The notes: generated by a model from the letters alone, not told the origin. A DNA stretch of 64,000 bases from Candidatus Baltobacteraceae bacterium (GCA_035502855.1 DATJTX010000039.1:90066-154065), one strand, 5' to 3'. Numbered from the stretch's first letter, positions 51,073 through 60,134 are shown. A program made the numbers and translations.

Positions 51073-52349
51073 CCTTCGTTCTCACCCTGCTCTTCGCGTT
51101 TCCGGCCGCGGCGGCGATCGGTTTCGTCATTCACGAGCAGATCGGTCTCTCCGAGGTCGCGCTCTTCATCGTGATCGCGATGCTCTACGTCACGCTCGCG
51201 CGCGGACGGCTGATCGGCTCGTCGGTGATGATTCACGAAGCGCAATACCCGCGCGTCTTCTCGCTCGTGCAGAGCGTCTGTGCGCGACTCGATATCGCGA
51301 TGCCGTTGATCTTCGTTCGCGAGGACAACTACGTTCCGGTTGCGGCGCTCGGGTTCGGCGAACCCTATGCGCTCGTAATCTCGAGTCACTGGATCGAGCA
51401 TTTCGAAGACGACGAGCTCGCGTTTGCCGTCGGCCGCGAACTCGGACACATCGCCGCCGGGCACACCCGGTTTCTCTCGCTGCTCAGCGTCAACGGGAAT
51501 GAAAACCCGATCGTTTCGCTGATCTTCGGCGGATGGCTGCGCACCTGCAGCCGGACGTGCGACCGGGTCGGGCTCCTGACGTGCGGCTCGCTCGACGCGG
51601 CAACGCGCTCGATCGCCATCGCCTCGTTTCACAGTTTCGGCCGTCACGTCGACGTTGCGCGTTTCGCCGAACAAGGACGCGAGATCGCCAGTGACGGCGT
51701 GCTGCGCTTGGGCGAATGGCTCGGGGGAGAGCCCTATGCGACACGGCGCATCGCCGACATGGACGACTTCCTGGTGACGCCGCAATACGTCGCTGCGCGC
51801 ACCTGGTACACGCGCGAGATTCGCGAAGTACCGCCGGCGCTCGCGACCGGCAGCGCGCACGTCTCGCGTGAGGACTGCGCCGGCATCTGGCGTCGCGGCT
51901 GGGCATTTCTGATCGACGTGATCATGGTCAGCACGATTTTCTCGTTTTTTACCTCCAACGCAAACCCGATCCACGCCAGCGGGCACCTTGGCGAGCGCGA
52001 GCTCGCCATCCTCGAGATCGGACGCGTACTGGCGCCGGTGCTTCATTACGTAGCCGGCGCCAACGCGCTCGCGATCGCAATTTACCTCTGGCTCCTCGTC
52101 GGACTCACCGGACAGAGCTTCGGCATGATGATCGCCGGACTTCGGGTGGTCACGACCGATTTTCGCGGCCCCGGACTTGCGCGCGCGTTCGTGCGCTACC
52201 TGGTCGCCTTTTTCCTCTGGCCGGTCATTCTTGTTTGCGCCCCGTTCATGCCGCGCCTGATGCTGCACGACCGCCTCAGCGGCACGCGTCTGATTCGCGC
52301 CGAGCGCATCATGGAGCGCGCAGCTGAAGTGCGTTACTCAAGCGGCTGA
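51015..52349 (+). CDS. M48-like peptidase domain fused to RDD membrane domain
   Basis: 444 residues. N-terminal two helices (AFVLTLLFAFPAAAAIGFVI; VALFIVIAMLYVTLA), an M48-like domain (~70-270) with LVISSHWIEHFEDDELAFAVGRELGHIAAGH, and C-terminal RDD domain (~300-420; GIWRRGWAFLIDVIMVSTIF, LVGLTGQSFGMMIAGLRVV). The metallopeptidase motif HExxH is RELGH here, so the first zinc His is Arg. Activity is therefore doubtful. Starts within the end of the GGDEF gene; converges on and overlaps the AhpD-like gene by 41 bp. Confidence 0.75.
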   Translation: MASPLFSSEYALRDPRERLAFVLTLLFAFPAAAAIGFVIHEQIGLSEVALFIVIAMLYVTLARGRLIGSSVMIHEAQYPRVFSLVQSVCARLDIAMPLIFVREDNYVPVAALGFGEPYALVISSHWIEHFEDDELAFAVGRELGHIAAGHTRFLSLLSVNGNENPIVSLIFGGWLRTCSRTCDRVGLLTCGSLDAATRSIAIASFHSFGRHVDVARFAEQGREIASDGVLRLGEWLGGEPYATRRIADMDDFLVTPQYVAARTWYTREIREVPPALATGSAHVSREDCAGIWRRGWAFLIDVIMVSTIFSFFTSNANPIHASGHLGERELAILEIGRVLAPVLHYVAGANALAIAIYLWLLVGLTGQSFGMMIAGLRVVTTDFRGPGLARAFVRYLVAFFLWPVILVCAPFMPRLMLHDRLSGTRLIRAERIMERAAEVRYSSG

Positions 52350-52743
52350 CGTAGTTATTCGCGCCGATGGCGGCGAGGATCTCGAGGGACGCGCCCTCGT
52401 CGTAGTGCGCGCGCAGCGCGTCCCACACCACCGGCGGCAGGGCCCGCGGCTCGCGCGTCAGGGCCACGGTCGCCGACAATGCGGCGCGTTCTGCCTCGGA
52501 AAAATGCGGACTGAGCGCGAAGTCCCCAAGCGCTGCGAGAGTCGCTTCGTCGACGCCCAGCTTTCGCGCGATCTCTTCGTGCACGCAGGTGCAATATTCA
52601 CACGCGTTGAGCCACCCGACCATGAGCGCGATCAGCTCCAGCGTCCGCGCCGGAATCGCTCCCTCGTGCAGGTCGCGCAAATGCGCCGCAAGCGAACGCG
52701 CGAGCCGCGGCCGCGCCGCCAGCGCGTCGAAGAGATCGGGCAA
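52309..52743 (-). CDS. AhpD/carboxymuconolactone decarboxylase-like protein
   Basis: 144 residues, all-helical AhpD-like fold. ELIALMVGWLNACEYCTCVHEEIARKLG contains the redox CxxC and nearby His/Glu of alkylhydroperoxidase AhpD-like proteins. It should be a thiol-dependent peroxidase or related enzyme. Its 3' end overlaps the M48/RDD gene on the other strand. The following minus-strand gene (CadC/TPR) ends 9 bp upstream of its start, so both may be co-transcribed. Confidence 0.88.
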   Translation of the reverse strand: MPDLFDALAARPRLARSLAAHLRDLHEGAIPARTLELIALMVGWLNACEYCTCVHEEIARKLGVDEATLAALGDFALSPHFSEAERAALSATVALTREPRALPPVVWDALRAHYDEGASLEILAAIGANNYVSRLSNALQLRAP

Positions 52744-52752
52744 GAACGACCC

Positions 52753-54150
52753 CTATGCCGGTCTCTGCAACAACTGACGGAAACCCGCATCGTCGCGGAG
52801 GATGTCGAATCGGGGATCGTTGACGATCGAGAGCCACGCCATGTGACCGTGCAAGCGGCGCAACAGCTCGATCGCGACGGTGCGATCGCCGACCGCGGCA
52901 GCCGCCGCCGCGAGATCGGCCGGATCGACTTGCGTGGAGTGCTGCATCGCGTAGGCGAGCTGCAAGCGCGCCTTCGCGGTATGATGCTCGATCGCGTAGA
53001 CGTGCGCGAGCAGCGCAGCCCCTTCCGCCCGGCAATACGCGCACGAAGCTCCGTAGCGTGTAAAGGCCTCGATCGCGCGGTTGAAATTGCCCTCGGCTTC
53101 GTAGGCTTCGCCTATCCTCGTGAGCACGTCGGTTCGCTGCGGCGCGAGATCGAGCGCTTCTCGCGAATACGCGATCGACTCGTTGAAATGGCGGTCGAAG
53201 TAGGCGGTCGAGCCGAGCCACGCACTGGTCGAGACCGAGAGCGGATCGAGGTCGCCGGCAATCTGCAGTTGCGCAAATGCGCTGCGAAGCTGGCCGCGCT
53301 CGAATAAGAGGATGCCGTACCATTCATGTCCCGGTGCATACGACGGCTCGAGCGCGATCGCGCGCTGCAGCTCGGCAACCGCCGCGACCGGGTTGCGCGC
53401 ATCCATGTCGATGAGCCCGAGCGCCGCGTGTGCCTCGGCCGAATTCGGATCGATCGCCAGTGCATGCTGCGCGTAGCCTCGCGCGCGTGCGAAGTAGACA
53501 CGGGGCGCAAGCGTACCGTACCGGTAATCGCCCATGATCGCGTTCGCATCGGCCAGCGCCGCGTATCCGCGCGCATCTTCGGGGTCGATGCGAATCACCT
53601 GGGCGAAGTAGCCCAGGCTGCGTTCCACCCCTTGACGCGAACGCAGGTTCCAATAGTAGTTTCCGATATCGTAGAGTCGCGCGCTCTGGGCCGAGAGCGC
53701 GACATCGCCGTCGCGATGCGCGAGCGCGAGCGCGGCGACGAAGACGGTGCAGATCAGTGCAAACGCAGCGCCGCCCACAAGCGCCGCGCTGCGGCCGAAG
53801 CGGCTGCGGCGCGCCGGAGCCGGCGCGACCGGCACGTGCTCGATGCGCCGAACGGGAACGGTGAAACGGTAACCTCGGCGCGGCAAGGTCTCGATCGCGT
53901 CCAGCGCGGCCAATCCGCGCAAGGTCTTGCGCAGCACGTAGACGTTTTGCGCGAGATTGGCTTCTTCGACGTAGCCCTCGGGCCAGATACGCTCGAGCAG
54001 TGCGCTCTTCGCCAGCACCTCGCCCGGATGCTCGACCAACGCCAGCAACGTCTCGACGACTTTCGGTCCGAGAGGCACGGGTTCGCCGCGATGCATCAGA
54101 AGTAGCCGCTCGACGTCGAGGCGGAACGGCCCGAATTCATAGATGCTCAT
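52753..54150 (-). CDS. CadC-type winged-helix regulator with TPR repeats
   Basis: 465 residues from ATG 54150. N-terminal Trans_reg_C winged helix (~1-100; YEFGPFRLDVERLLLMHRGEPVPLGPKVVETLLALVEHPGEVLAKSALLERIWP), then a single membrane helix (~125-147; ALVGGAAFALICTVFVAALALA), then TPR units (~165-450; GYAALADANAIMGDYRYG, AHAALGLIDMDARNPVAAVAELQRAIALEP and others). The DNA-binding domain is cytoplasmic and the TPR region extracytoplasmic, as in ToxR/CadC-like one-component regulators. Target and signal unknown. Confidence 0.87.
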   Translation of the reverse strand: MSIYEFGPFRLDVERLLLMHRGEPVPLGPKVVETLLALVEHPGEVLAKSALLERIWPEGYVEEANLAQNVYVLRKTLRGLAALDAIETLPRRGYRFTVPVRRIEHVPVAPAPARRSRFGRSAALVGGAAFALICTVFVAALALAHRDGDVALSAQSARLYDIGNYYWNLRSRQGVERSLGYFAQVIRIDPEDARGYAALADANAIMGDYRYGTLAPRVYFARARGYAQHALAIDPNSAEAHAALGLIDMDARNPVAAVAELQRAIALEPSYAPGHEWYGILLFERGQLRSAFAQLQIAGDLDPLSVSTSAWLGSTAYFDRHFNESIAYSREALDLAPQRTDVLTRIGEAYEAEGNFNRAIEAFTRYGASCAYCRAEGAALLAHVYAIEHHTAKARLQLAYAMQHSTQVDPADLAAAAAAVGDRTVAIELLRRLHGHMAWLSIVNDPRFDILRDDAGFRQLLQRPA

Positions 54151-54250
54151 GTCCACGTTTACGGCCTCCGTTAGCCGTTGGTTTCGCCGTGGACGGCGGC
54201 GCTCCGCCGCGAGCCGGCTCAAATGCCTCGGAACAGCTCCCAGGCAAGCA

Positions 54251-55114
54251 TCAGCGTGACGCCAAAACGCGCAGCGCCTTGGGAACCACCTCGAATGTTG
54301 CCGGCGTCGCCCCGGCCGGCTCGCCGTCGGCCGTAATCCGATGCGGACGGCGCGTCCGGACCTCGAAGCGGCGCGCGCGCACCGTGTGAACGGCGGCGCC
54401 CTGGATGCTGTACAAGTGCAACCAACCGTCGTCGATCGACGCTCCCGAAACGTTGATGAGGCCCCCGAAGCGATGACTGTTCGCAATCGTGAGCTGAACC
54501 GTGCGCAGGCGCTCGCTCTGCCCGTCGTAGCGCACCTCGGCGTCGATCGGGCGAAGGTGGCGCATCCCCATAAGCGCCGTTGCGACGATCGCGAAGATGC
54601 CGAAGCGCTGTTTGAGCCGGGGCGTTTGTAGGCGCGCAACCCGGCTCGAAAAGCCGATGCTCGCTTCGTCGATGAAATACCGATCGTTGACGCGCCCGAC
54701 GTCGATCGCCCGTTCGATTCGCGCCGCGATGGCCTGTGCCGCGGCCTCGATCCGGCTCGGAATACCCAGCGTGCGCGCGAGTTCGTTGAACGTTCCGAGT
54801 GGAATGATGCCAAGCGGAAGTCCGTGTTCGATCGCGGGACCGATCGCGCTTGCGATCGTGCCGTCCCCGCCGGCGCAGATGATGCATTCGATGCTTGGAT
54901 CGAGCCGATCGGGCCATCCGTCTTCACGCGTCTCGATGCCCGCGTCGCGCAGCGACCGCGAGACCCGCTCGCCTAGTCCCGGGCCGCCGCGTGAGCGTTC
55001 GTTGAAAACGAGTTGAGCGAGCATACGGCGATCACGATCTGCATATGTTTCTACTGCGGTGGCCGTGTCACGAAGACCTCGGGAGAGGCGTTTATCCATC
55101 GCTCCTCGTAGCAT
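54251..55114 (-). CDS. Diacylglycerol/lipid kinase family protein
   Basis: 287 residues. Catalytic core: IECIICAGGDGTIASAIGPAIEHGLPLGIIPLGTFNELARTLGIP (the GGDGT nucleotide motif and PxGTxND-like loop, where FNELAR replaces NDFAR), later YFIDEASIGFSSRVARL and ITADGEPAGATPATFEVVP. Phosphorylates lipids such as diacylglycerol or related. The last part of the frame is typical for the C-terminal beta-domain. Monocistronic; 6 bp separate its start from the divergent SemiSWEET gene. Confidence 0.92.
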   Translation of the reverse strand: MLRGAMDKRLSRGLRDTATAVETYADRDRRMLAQLVFNERSRGGPGLGERVSRSLRDAGIETREDGWPDRLDPSIECIICAGGDGTIASAIGPAIEHGLPLGIIPLGTFNELARTLGIPSRIEAAAQAIAARIERAIDVGRVNDRYFIDEASIGFSSRVARLQTPRLKQRFGIFAIVATALMGMRHLRPIDAEVRYDGQSERLRTVQLTIANSHRFGGLINVSGASIDDGWLHLYSIQGAAVHTVRARRFEVRTRRPHRITADGEPAGATPATFEVVPKALRVLASR

Positions 55115-55119
55115 AGCGT

Positions 55120-55386
55120 GTGTTTGCTAATGCGCTTGGCGCGATTGCAACGGGGCTCGTCATTATAACGGGCCTCCCCCAACTCTACCGGGCTCTTCGC
55201 TCGCGGCGTACGGACGGCGTTTCACTAACGACGTTCGCGTTGTATACGCTCAGCGGTGGCGCATGGCTCGCATACGGAATCCTCCGACACGATCCCGCAA
55301 TCTGTGTCACCAACGCGTTCGTGCTGTTGAACGGCTTCGCGCTAACGGCAGTGCTGTTCACACGGGTGAAGGCGCGCCAACGGTGA
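55120..55386 (+). CDS. SemiSWEET/PQ-loop family transporter
   Basis: 88 residues, three membrane helices, the size of bacterial SemiSWEETs. GLPQLYRALRSRRTDGVSLTTFALYTLSGGAWLAYGI is the PQ-loop pattern (PQ motif, then conserved S and Y/W positions). SemiSWEETs form dimers and carry sugars; some family members carry other small solutes. GTG start 55120. Overlaps the UTRA-like gene by four bases at its 3' end. Confidence 0.85.
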   Translation: MFANALGAIATGLVIITGLPQLYRALRSRRTDGVSLTTFALYTLSGGAWLAYGILRHDPAICVTNAFVLLNGFALTAVLFTRVKARQR

Positions 55387-56135
55387 ACGACTCGGAGACG
55401 CGATTCGACCGTCGGCGGCAAGAGTTTTACGACGACATTCGCCGCGCCAGCGGGTCGGCCGAGCAAGTCATTTTTCCGGCGAATTTCATTCGCTCGGACG
55501 ACCAGTCTGAAAAGGATGCCTTCTACGAGGCTATCAACGACCTTCTCTCCGAGGGATTCGTTCGGATCGAGGAAGGTATGATTCTACTCGAGCCCAGGCC
55601 GCGGCTGTCGGATCGCTCAAAGGATGCGCCCGAAGACCACCGCTCAGCGGGCCGGGGCGTGCGCGAAGAGCCCTTCCCCTCATCGCAGGCCGACAGCGAG
55701 ATGGCAGCAATCCTCGCATTGCCGGACATACCGGAACCATTGAGATCCTTCGTAACGCATGCGGATTTTGGCGCCGGGGTGTGTATCTATAATCGCCTCA
55801 TCGTCGTCGACGATGTCGTCCACGCGATAACGTATTCCGCAATGCCCGCTATACCGGAACTGCCGGAGATCTTGCCGCGCGAGGGTGTCTTCGAGGCGTT
55901 TCGCCGGCTGGGGCACGCGCCCACGCTTCGCCGCGAGGAGCTATCCGTGCGGTTTCCTTATTCCGAGGAACGGGCGCTCCTCGGTTTGAGCCCGACTCTC
56001 TGGCGCGTTCCCGTTATCGTCGCACGCGGACGCGTCTCCAGCGGCGAGGCTCTTATCGAGAAATACGTGAACATAATGCGCGCGGATCGATATGTAATTA
56101 GCAGCGAGCTTGCGCTGCCGGGCGCAACGCACTAG
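55383..56135 (+). CDS. UTRA-domain-like protein with non-standard N-terminus
   Basis: 250 residues from GTG 55383. The C-terminal half (FRRLGHAPTLRREELSVRFPYSEERALLGLSPTLWRVPVIVARGRVSSGEALIEKY, DRYVISSELAL) reads like the UTRA ligand-binding domain of GntR/HutC regulators. The N-terminus (FDRRRQEFYDDIRRASGSAEQVIFPANF, AFYEAINDLLSEGFVRIEEGM) has a winged-helix-like ending but not the canonical GntR helix-turn-helix. Between them lies a ~50-residue acidic linker. It may be an unusual regulator or a free effector-binding protein. The next gene starts 2 bp later. Confidence 0.6.
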   Translation: MNDSETRFDRRRQEFYDDIRRASGSAEQVIFPANFIRSDDQSEKDAFYEAINDLLSEGFVRIEEGMILLEPRPRLSDRSKDAPEDHRSAGRGVREEPFPSSQADSEMAAILALPDIPEPLRSFVTHADFGAGVCIYNRLIVVDDVVHAITYSAMPAIPELPEILPREGVFEAFRRLGHAPTLRREELSVRFPYSEERALLGLSPTLWRVPVIVARGRVSSGEALIEKYVNIMRADRYVISSELALPGATH

Positions 56136-56137
56136 TC

Positions 56138-56905
56138 ATGGCCTACGTGGACGATGCTCTGGTGCATGCCTCGAGGCGGCTGGGGTCGCTCGCGCGCCGT
56201 GCCGGCGGTGACCAGTCATGGGTATACGCCAGCGCCGCCGCGCAAGCTTCGCGGCTCCACGACATTGTCTCCCAGGCCTCGATGATCACGCACTCGAGCC
56301 TGCCAGCCGACTTAGATCACGGCAACCGGATGCTGTGTGATCCGCTCGATCGAGGGTTCTTCAGGCTGCTTCTCGTCTTGGCAACGGGCAAGGACTACTC
56401 GCAATCACAGATCTGGGCACGAAACGCAGCGAACCTGCTGCAGGAAGCCGCGAATGATTTTGCCTGCCGCGGCCGTTTCGCGCTCGCCGTCGAAGTGTGC
56501 CGAGCTGGTGCCGTGTACGCCTCGGCATGCGGGCTCGATGATGTCAACGATAGGATGAATATCCGCGCTGAGGATTATCTTACGCGCGTTGCCTCGTTTC
56601 GTCACAAAGTGTTTAGGCTGCTTCTCAAGGCGACGTCGCAATACGGATACGCTCCGCTGCGTATTTTTGTTCTAGCGCTCGTCGTCATGCTAATTGCGAC
56701 GCTCGTGGTCCACGCAACGCTAGGCCTCGCATGGCCGCACGCACTTGCCCTGGCAACCGGCGACTACGTCACGCTCGGAGGGGCACCCGAGTTTACGAAC
56801 CTCTCGGCGGTAAGCCGGATCCTGCTGTCAGCGGAAGCGCTGATTGCCATCGTCATCAACGGCTTCTTCATCACGCTTCTTGCGCGACGGTGGTTTAGCG
56901 CGTAG
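56138..56905 (+). CDS. Pore-like membrane protein without a selectivity filter motif
   Basis: 255 residues. N-terminal ~170 residues are helical and cytoplasmic (IWARNAANLLQEAANDFACRGRFALAVEVCRAGAVYASACGL). Two helices follow: LRIFVLALVVMLIATLVVHATLG and RILLSAEALIAIVINGFFITLLARRW; between them is GDYVTLGGAPEFTNLSAV. This topology (helix, pore-loop-like segment, helix) matches the 2TM ion channel domain, but the K+ filter TVGYG is absent. Transported ion, if any, unknown. Follows the UTRA-like gene with a 2-bp gap. Confidence 0.55.
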   Translation: MAYVDDALVHASRRLGSLARRAGGDQSWVYASAAAQASRLHDIVSQASMITHSSLPADLDHGNRMLCDPLDRGFFRLLLVLATGKDYSQSQIWARNAANLLQEAANDFACRGRFALAVEVCRAGAVYASACGLDDVNDRMNIRAEDYLTRVASFRHKVFRLLLKATSQYGYAPLRIFVLALVVMLIATLVVHATLGLAWPHALALATGDYVTLGGAPEFTNLSAVSRILLSAEALIAIVINGFFITLLARRWFSA

Positions 56906-56909
56906 CCAT

Positions 56910-57986
56910 ATGACGGATTATCTCGCCGAAGCCATCGATCTTGCCCAGCGGGCCGCGGGTAACACATTCCCCAATCCCCTCGTCGGGGCAATCGTTGAGC
57001 GCGATGGGGTCGTTCTCGGCAGAGGCTTCCATCGCGTTGCCGGTAACCTGCATGCCGAGGCAGAGGCTCTGTCTGGGAGCGACCATGAAGGTGCAACGCT
57101 CTATGTGACGCTGGAGCCGTGCACGCATGTCGGAAAGCAGCCGCCGTGCGTCGATCGCATAATCGCGTCGGGCGTACACCGCGTCGTGGTAGGCGCTCTC
57201 GATCCAAACCCCTTGGTCGCAGGACGCGGTATTGCACAACTCGCCGCGGCCGGAATCGACGTCGAGCTTCGTAACGACACTCGCGCGCTGCGCTTGATCG
57301 AAGATTTCCGGATTTGGATCACGACGGGCCGCCCATATGTAGCACTCAAAATGGCTTCGTCGCTCGATGGCCTCGTTGCGAGCGCGCCCGAGACGCGCGA
57401 GCGCCTCACCGGTTCGCATTGGAAGAGCATTGTCGAGCGTTTGCGCCTTCGCCATCAAGCGGTCATGATCGGCGCCGGGACTGCGCTGGTGGATGACCCG
57501 AAGCTCTCGACTTCCGATCTTCGGCGCCAGGTCCCGTTCGTGCGCATCGTAGCCGCCGCACGCCGGTCGCTACCGCCAACGCTCAACCTCTTTCGCGAAG
57601 AGCCCGGGTACGCTCGAACGATCGTGCTGGTTCCGGAGAATGGCGCGCCCTGGGCGCGTGCCTTAGTCGACGCTGCCGACGTCGTGGAAGTTCCGGCAAA
57701 CTCGGACGGGACGCTCGATCTCGCGAACGCGCTGCGGATTCTGCGCGAAGAGCGCGGCATTTTCTCGATACTCTGCGAAGGTGGCCCTACACTGGCTGCG
57801 CAGCTCATCGCGGCCGGTGTCGTCGATCGCTTCTATTGGGCGATTGCCCCGCTGTTGCTGGCGTCTCCGCAGGCCATCCCCGCCCTCTGCGGCGACCTCG
57901 CAATGCTACGCATACGCGCGCGATTCGACGAGATCGAGCTGGTCGGCGACGATGCCGCGCTCTCGGGAACGTTTCTCCCGGCCTAG
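56910..57986 (+). CDS. ribD: Bifunctional riboflavin biosynthesis deaminase/reductase RibD
   Basis: 358 residues from ATG 56910. Deaminase domain (~1-145): FPNPLVGAIVERDGVVLGRGFH, NLHAEAEALSG (HAE zinc ligand), and VTLEPCTHVGKQPPCVDRI (zinc Cys pair). Reductase domain (~150-355): GRPYVALKMASSLDGLVAS, AVMIGAGTALVDDPKL, and SILCEGGPTLAAQLIAAGVVDRFYWAIAPLLL. Acts on the 2,5-diaminopyrimidinone phosphate intermediate. No other rib genes are adjacent in the window. Confidence 0.95.
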   Translation: MTDYLAEAIDLAQRAAGNTFPNPLVGAIVERDGVVLGRGFHRVAGNLHAEAEALSGSDHEGATLYVTLEPCTHVGKQPPCVDRIIASGVHRVVVGALDPNPLVAGRGIAQLAAAGIDVELRNDTRALRLIEDFRIWITTGRPYVALKMASSLDGLVASAPETRERLTGSHWKSIVERLRLRHQAVMIGAGTALVDDPKLSTSDLRRQVPFVRIVAAARRSLPPTLNLFREEPGYARTIVLVPENGAPWARALVDAADVVEVPANSDGTLDLANALRILREERGIFSILCEGGPTLAAQLIAAGVVDRFYWAIAPLLLASPQAIPALCGDLAMLRIRARFDEIELVGDDAALSGTFLPA

Positions 57987-59219
57987 TTATTTGCGGGTCG
58001 GGACCTCTTTGAGCAGAGCACCGAGTCGACGCAATTCCGCACCGGCATGTTTTCGATCGCCGCCGGCCGTCACGTAGGTCAGCAAGGCGCGCGTTTCGCG
58101 TAGGAGCGCACGGTGCTTCGGCGCCGAAGGTGCGATGCGATCCAGTTGCGCGATATGATGGGCGAGATCGTGCACGTTCCCGCCGCGCAGCACCGCCTGC
58201 ATCGCCGCAAGCGCATTGGCAACGCGCCGGCGCACGACGTGCTCGGTGCGAATCGGGTAGACGAACCAAGTTGCGGCGATTCCGCACAAGGCGCCGATAA
58301 CGATGCACGCAATGCGAAGGGCGAAGAGCGGCAGCGCCGGTAAGCCGTGCGACCCTTGCAAGAGCGCAAAGATGAGTGTAGCGCACGCAGCCCAATAGGC
58401 GTAGTTGAGTTGACGAAGCCAAAGGCCCAGAAATAATACGATGAAGATGAGAGCCGCCGATGCCGCGCCGCCGGGTAACGCGACGCGCGCAAGCAGGGCC
58501 GCGACCAGCGTCCCGCCGATCGCGCCGGCCACCCGCAAAATTGCCTTGTAGACGGCATCGCCCCGGCCCGCCGCGCCGCTGCACACGATGAACGCGGTCA
58601 AGACCACCCAGGGCCAGTGCACCGGAAACGCAAGCATTCCAACGGTAAAAGCGAGAGCCAGCGCGACCAGCATTTGCGCCGCCATGCGTCCCGCGACCGT
58701 CGATTTGCGCGCTCTTTCCGCGGGCATGGCGCTCGCGCCGCCGGCGAGCCGCTGCACGGCTGCGCTGCACGCAAAGGCGACGACGCCTGCGATAATCACC
58801 AGCACCGCCGTTGAACCCGGACCACGAGCGGTCTCGACGCGTACCGGTACGATCAGCATCGCTAGAAACGGCAGCGCAATGATTCGGCCAACGATGTTTC
58901 CGCGCTCGCCGAAAGCGCGCAGCCAAACCGACAGGGAGATACCCGCACAAAAAAGCGCGGCACCGAGCGGCGGGAACGCACGGAACGTCAAACCGACCGC
59001 GCCGGCCGCGAGTGCCACGAGCGGCAATGCGATCCCCTTGAGCAGCGACGTGTGCGGCTCGAGACGTTCGGGCCGCCGCGCGAGCCCGACCGCGAGCGCC
59101 GCAGCGAGGATCGCCGGTGAAGCGCCGGCGCCGGCGCCCGTGCAAATCGCGTACATGACGCCAAAACTGATCAGCACCGCCACGATCGTCACGACGGCGC
59201 CGCGCAGCGCCGGTATCAC
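57987..59219 (-). CDS. FUSC-family membrane protein
   Basis: 410 residues from GTG 59219; the frame extends further upstream only as an antisense-looking Arg-rich stretch. Two halves of membrane helices (VTIVAVLISFGVMYAICTGAGAG..., MLVALALAFTVGMLAFPVHWPWVVLTAFIVC) with a central loop (GRGDAVYKAILRVAGAIGGTLVAALL, typical FUSC/YccS motif) and a C-terminal cytoplasmic helical tail. FUSC proteins such as FusC/AaeB are implicated in resistance to aromatic compounds or fusaric acid. The downstream 3' end abuts ribD. Confidence 0.82.
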   Translation of the reverse strand: MIPALRGAVVTIVAVLISFGVMYAICTGAGAGASPAILAAALAVGLARRPERLEPHTSLLKGIALPLVALAAGAVGLTFRAFPPLGAALFCAGISLSVWLRAFGERGNIVGRIIALPFLAMLIVPVRVETARGPGSTAVLVIIAGVVAFACSAAVQRLAGGASAMPAERARKSTVAGRMAAQMLVALALAFTVGMLAFPVHWPWVVLTAFIVCSGAAGRGDAVYKAILRVAGAIGGTLVAALLARVALPGGAASAALIFIVLFLGLWLRQLNYAYWAACATLIFALLQGSHGLPALPLFALRIACIVIGALCGIAATWFVYPIRTEHVVRRRVANALAAMQAVLRGGNVHDLAHHIAQLDRIAPSAPKHRALLRETRALLTYVTAGGDRKHAGAELRRLGALLKEVPTRK

Positions 59220-59563
59220 GTTCGATAGATGACGACGGCGACGATGATGCCGAAGACGCAGAGAGCCGTAACGATCGCGACTGCCGCGCGCACGGTCAGC
59301 TGCGCCGCTTTGCCCTGAGAAAGCGCTCGTTCGACCGTCACGTAACGGTATGCGCTGAATATCGCGATGCCGATGCCCGCGACGATCATGATCGCGCCGA
59401 GGAGCGTCGAGGTTGAGTTCTGATGCTGCGCGGCGACGTGGGCCGCGGAGAGCACGCGCACGTATAATGCGAAGCGCGCGACGACGAAACCGAATCCGAT
59501 GAACGCGAGAGCGGTGCGAAGGTACGCAAGAAAGGTTCGCTCGTTGGCAAGGTGATCGCTCAC
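59216..59563 (-). CDS. DUF202 (YidH-like) membrane protein
   Basis: 115 residues from GTG 59563. Opening LANERTFLAYLRTALAFIGFGFVVARFALYVR is the DUF202/YidH signature; two more helices (STLLGAIMIVAGIGIAIFSAYRY; AVAIVTALCVFGIIVAVVIY). Overlaps the FUSC gene and the DUF302 gene by 4 bp each, so it is co-translated with both. Function unknown in the family. Confidence 0.88.
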   Translation of the reverse strand: MSDHLANERTFLAYLRTALAFIGFGFVVARFALYVRVLSAAHVAAQHQNSTSTLLGAIMIVAGIGIAIFSAYRYVTVERALSQGKAAQLTVRAAVAIVTALCVFGIIVAVVIYRT

Positions 59564-59955
59564 GCAACGAGGTCGCTGAGCGTATCGAGCAGGTGATCCA
59601 TTGCCGAGATTCGCGGATCCATCCCGGTAACGCCGTAGCGTGCCGCGATCTCCGACATCGGTACGTACGCGACGCGCACCCCGTCCGGCTCTTCCCAAAT
59701 CAGCAGTTTGAGCGGAAGCTCGAGGGCAACCAGGGGGAACGCGTCCATCAGCGGCGTGCCGCCCTTGGGGTTCCCGAAAACGATGAGTGCGGTGGGCCGC
59801 AGGCTCATCCCCACGCTCCGCGCCGCGGCGGCTTGATCGATCGTCGCGAAGATCGTATTTCCGCCCTCGGTAATCGCTTTCGAGAGGGCGGCCAAGGTCT
59901 GCGAATAGGACTGGCGGCTCCGTTTCGTCATGAGGACTACTCCCTGGGCAAGCAT
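59560..59955 (-). CDS. DUF302 protein
   Basis: 131 residues, or 123 from ATG 59931. SYSQTLAALSKAITEGGNTIFATIDQAAAARSVGMSLRPTALIVFGNPKGGTPLMDAFPLVALELPLKLLIWEEPDGVRVAYV is the DUF302 fold (GTP cyclohydrolase-like fold). Many DUF302 proteins are envelope or cytoplasmic proteins of unknown role, often near oxidative stress genes. Overlaps DUF202 by 4 bp; first gene of the DUF302-DUF202-FUSC set. Confidence 0.85.
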   Translation of the reverse strand: MLAQGVVLMTKRSRQSYSQTLAALSKAITEGGNTIFATIDQAAAARSVGMSLRPTALIVFGNPKGGTPLMDAFPLVALELPLKLLIWEEPDGVRVAYVPMSEIAARYGVTGMDPRISAMDHLLDTLSDLVA

Positions 59956-60134
59956 AGGATACCACTAAGACAAAGGTAACCGCGGCGACACGCAACCGGT
60001 AGTAGGATCGCCTGACGAAGGCAACGTTGGCCGATCCCGGACGGCCATGCCTTGCGTTCCGAGCGGCCGGGGAGACTCTGCGAAAGGCTCAAGCGGCATC
60101 CCAGAATCTGCGGGCAGAGTTGGGGTACCGGAGC

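Noticed and set aside
57987..59567. A 526-residue reading of the FUSC protein
   Set aside because: The extra N-terminal 116 residues overlap the DUF202 gene in another frame and are Arg-rich; the hydrophobic protein begins at GTG 59219.
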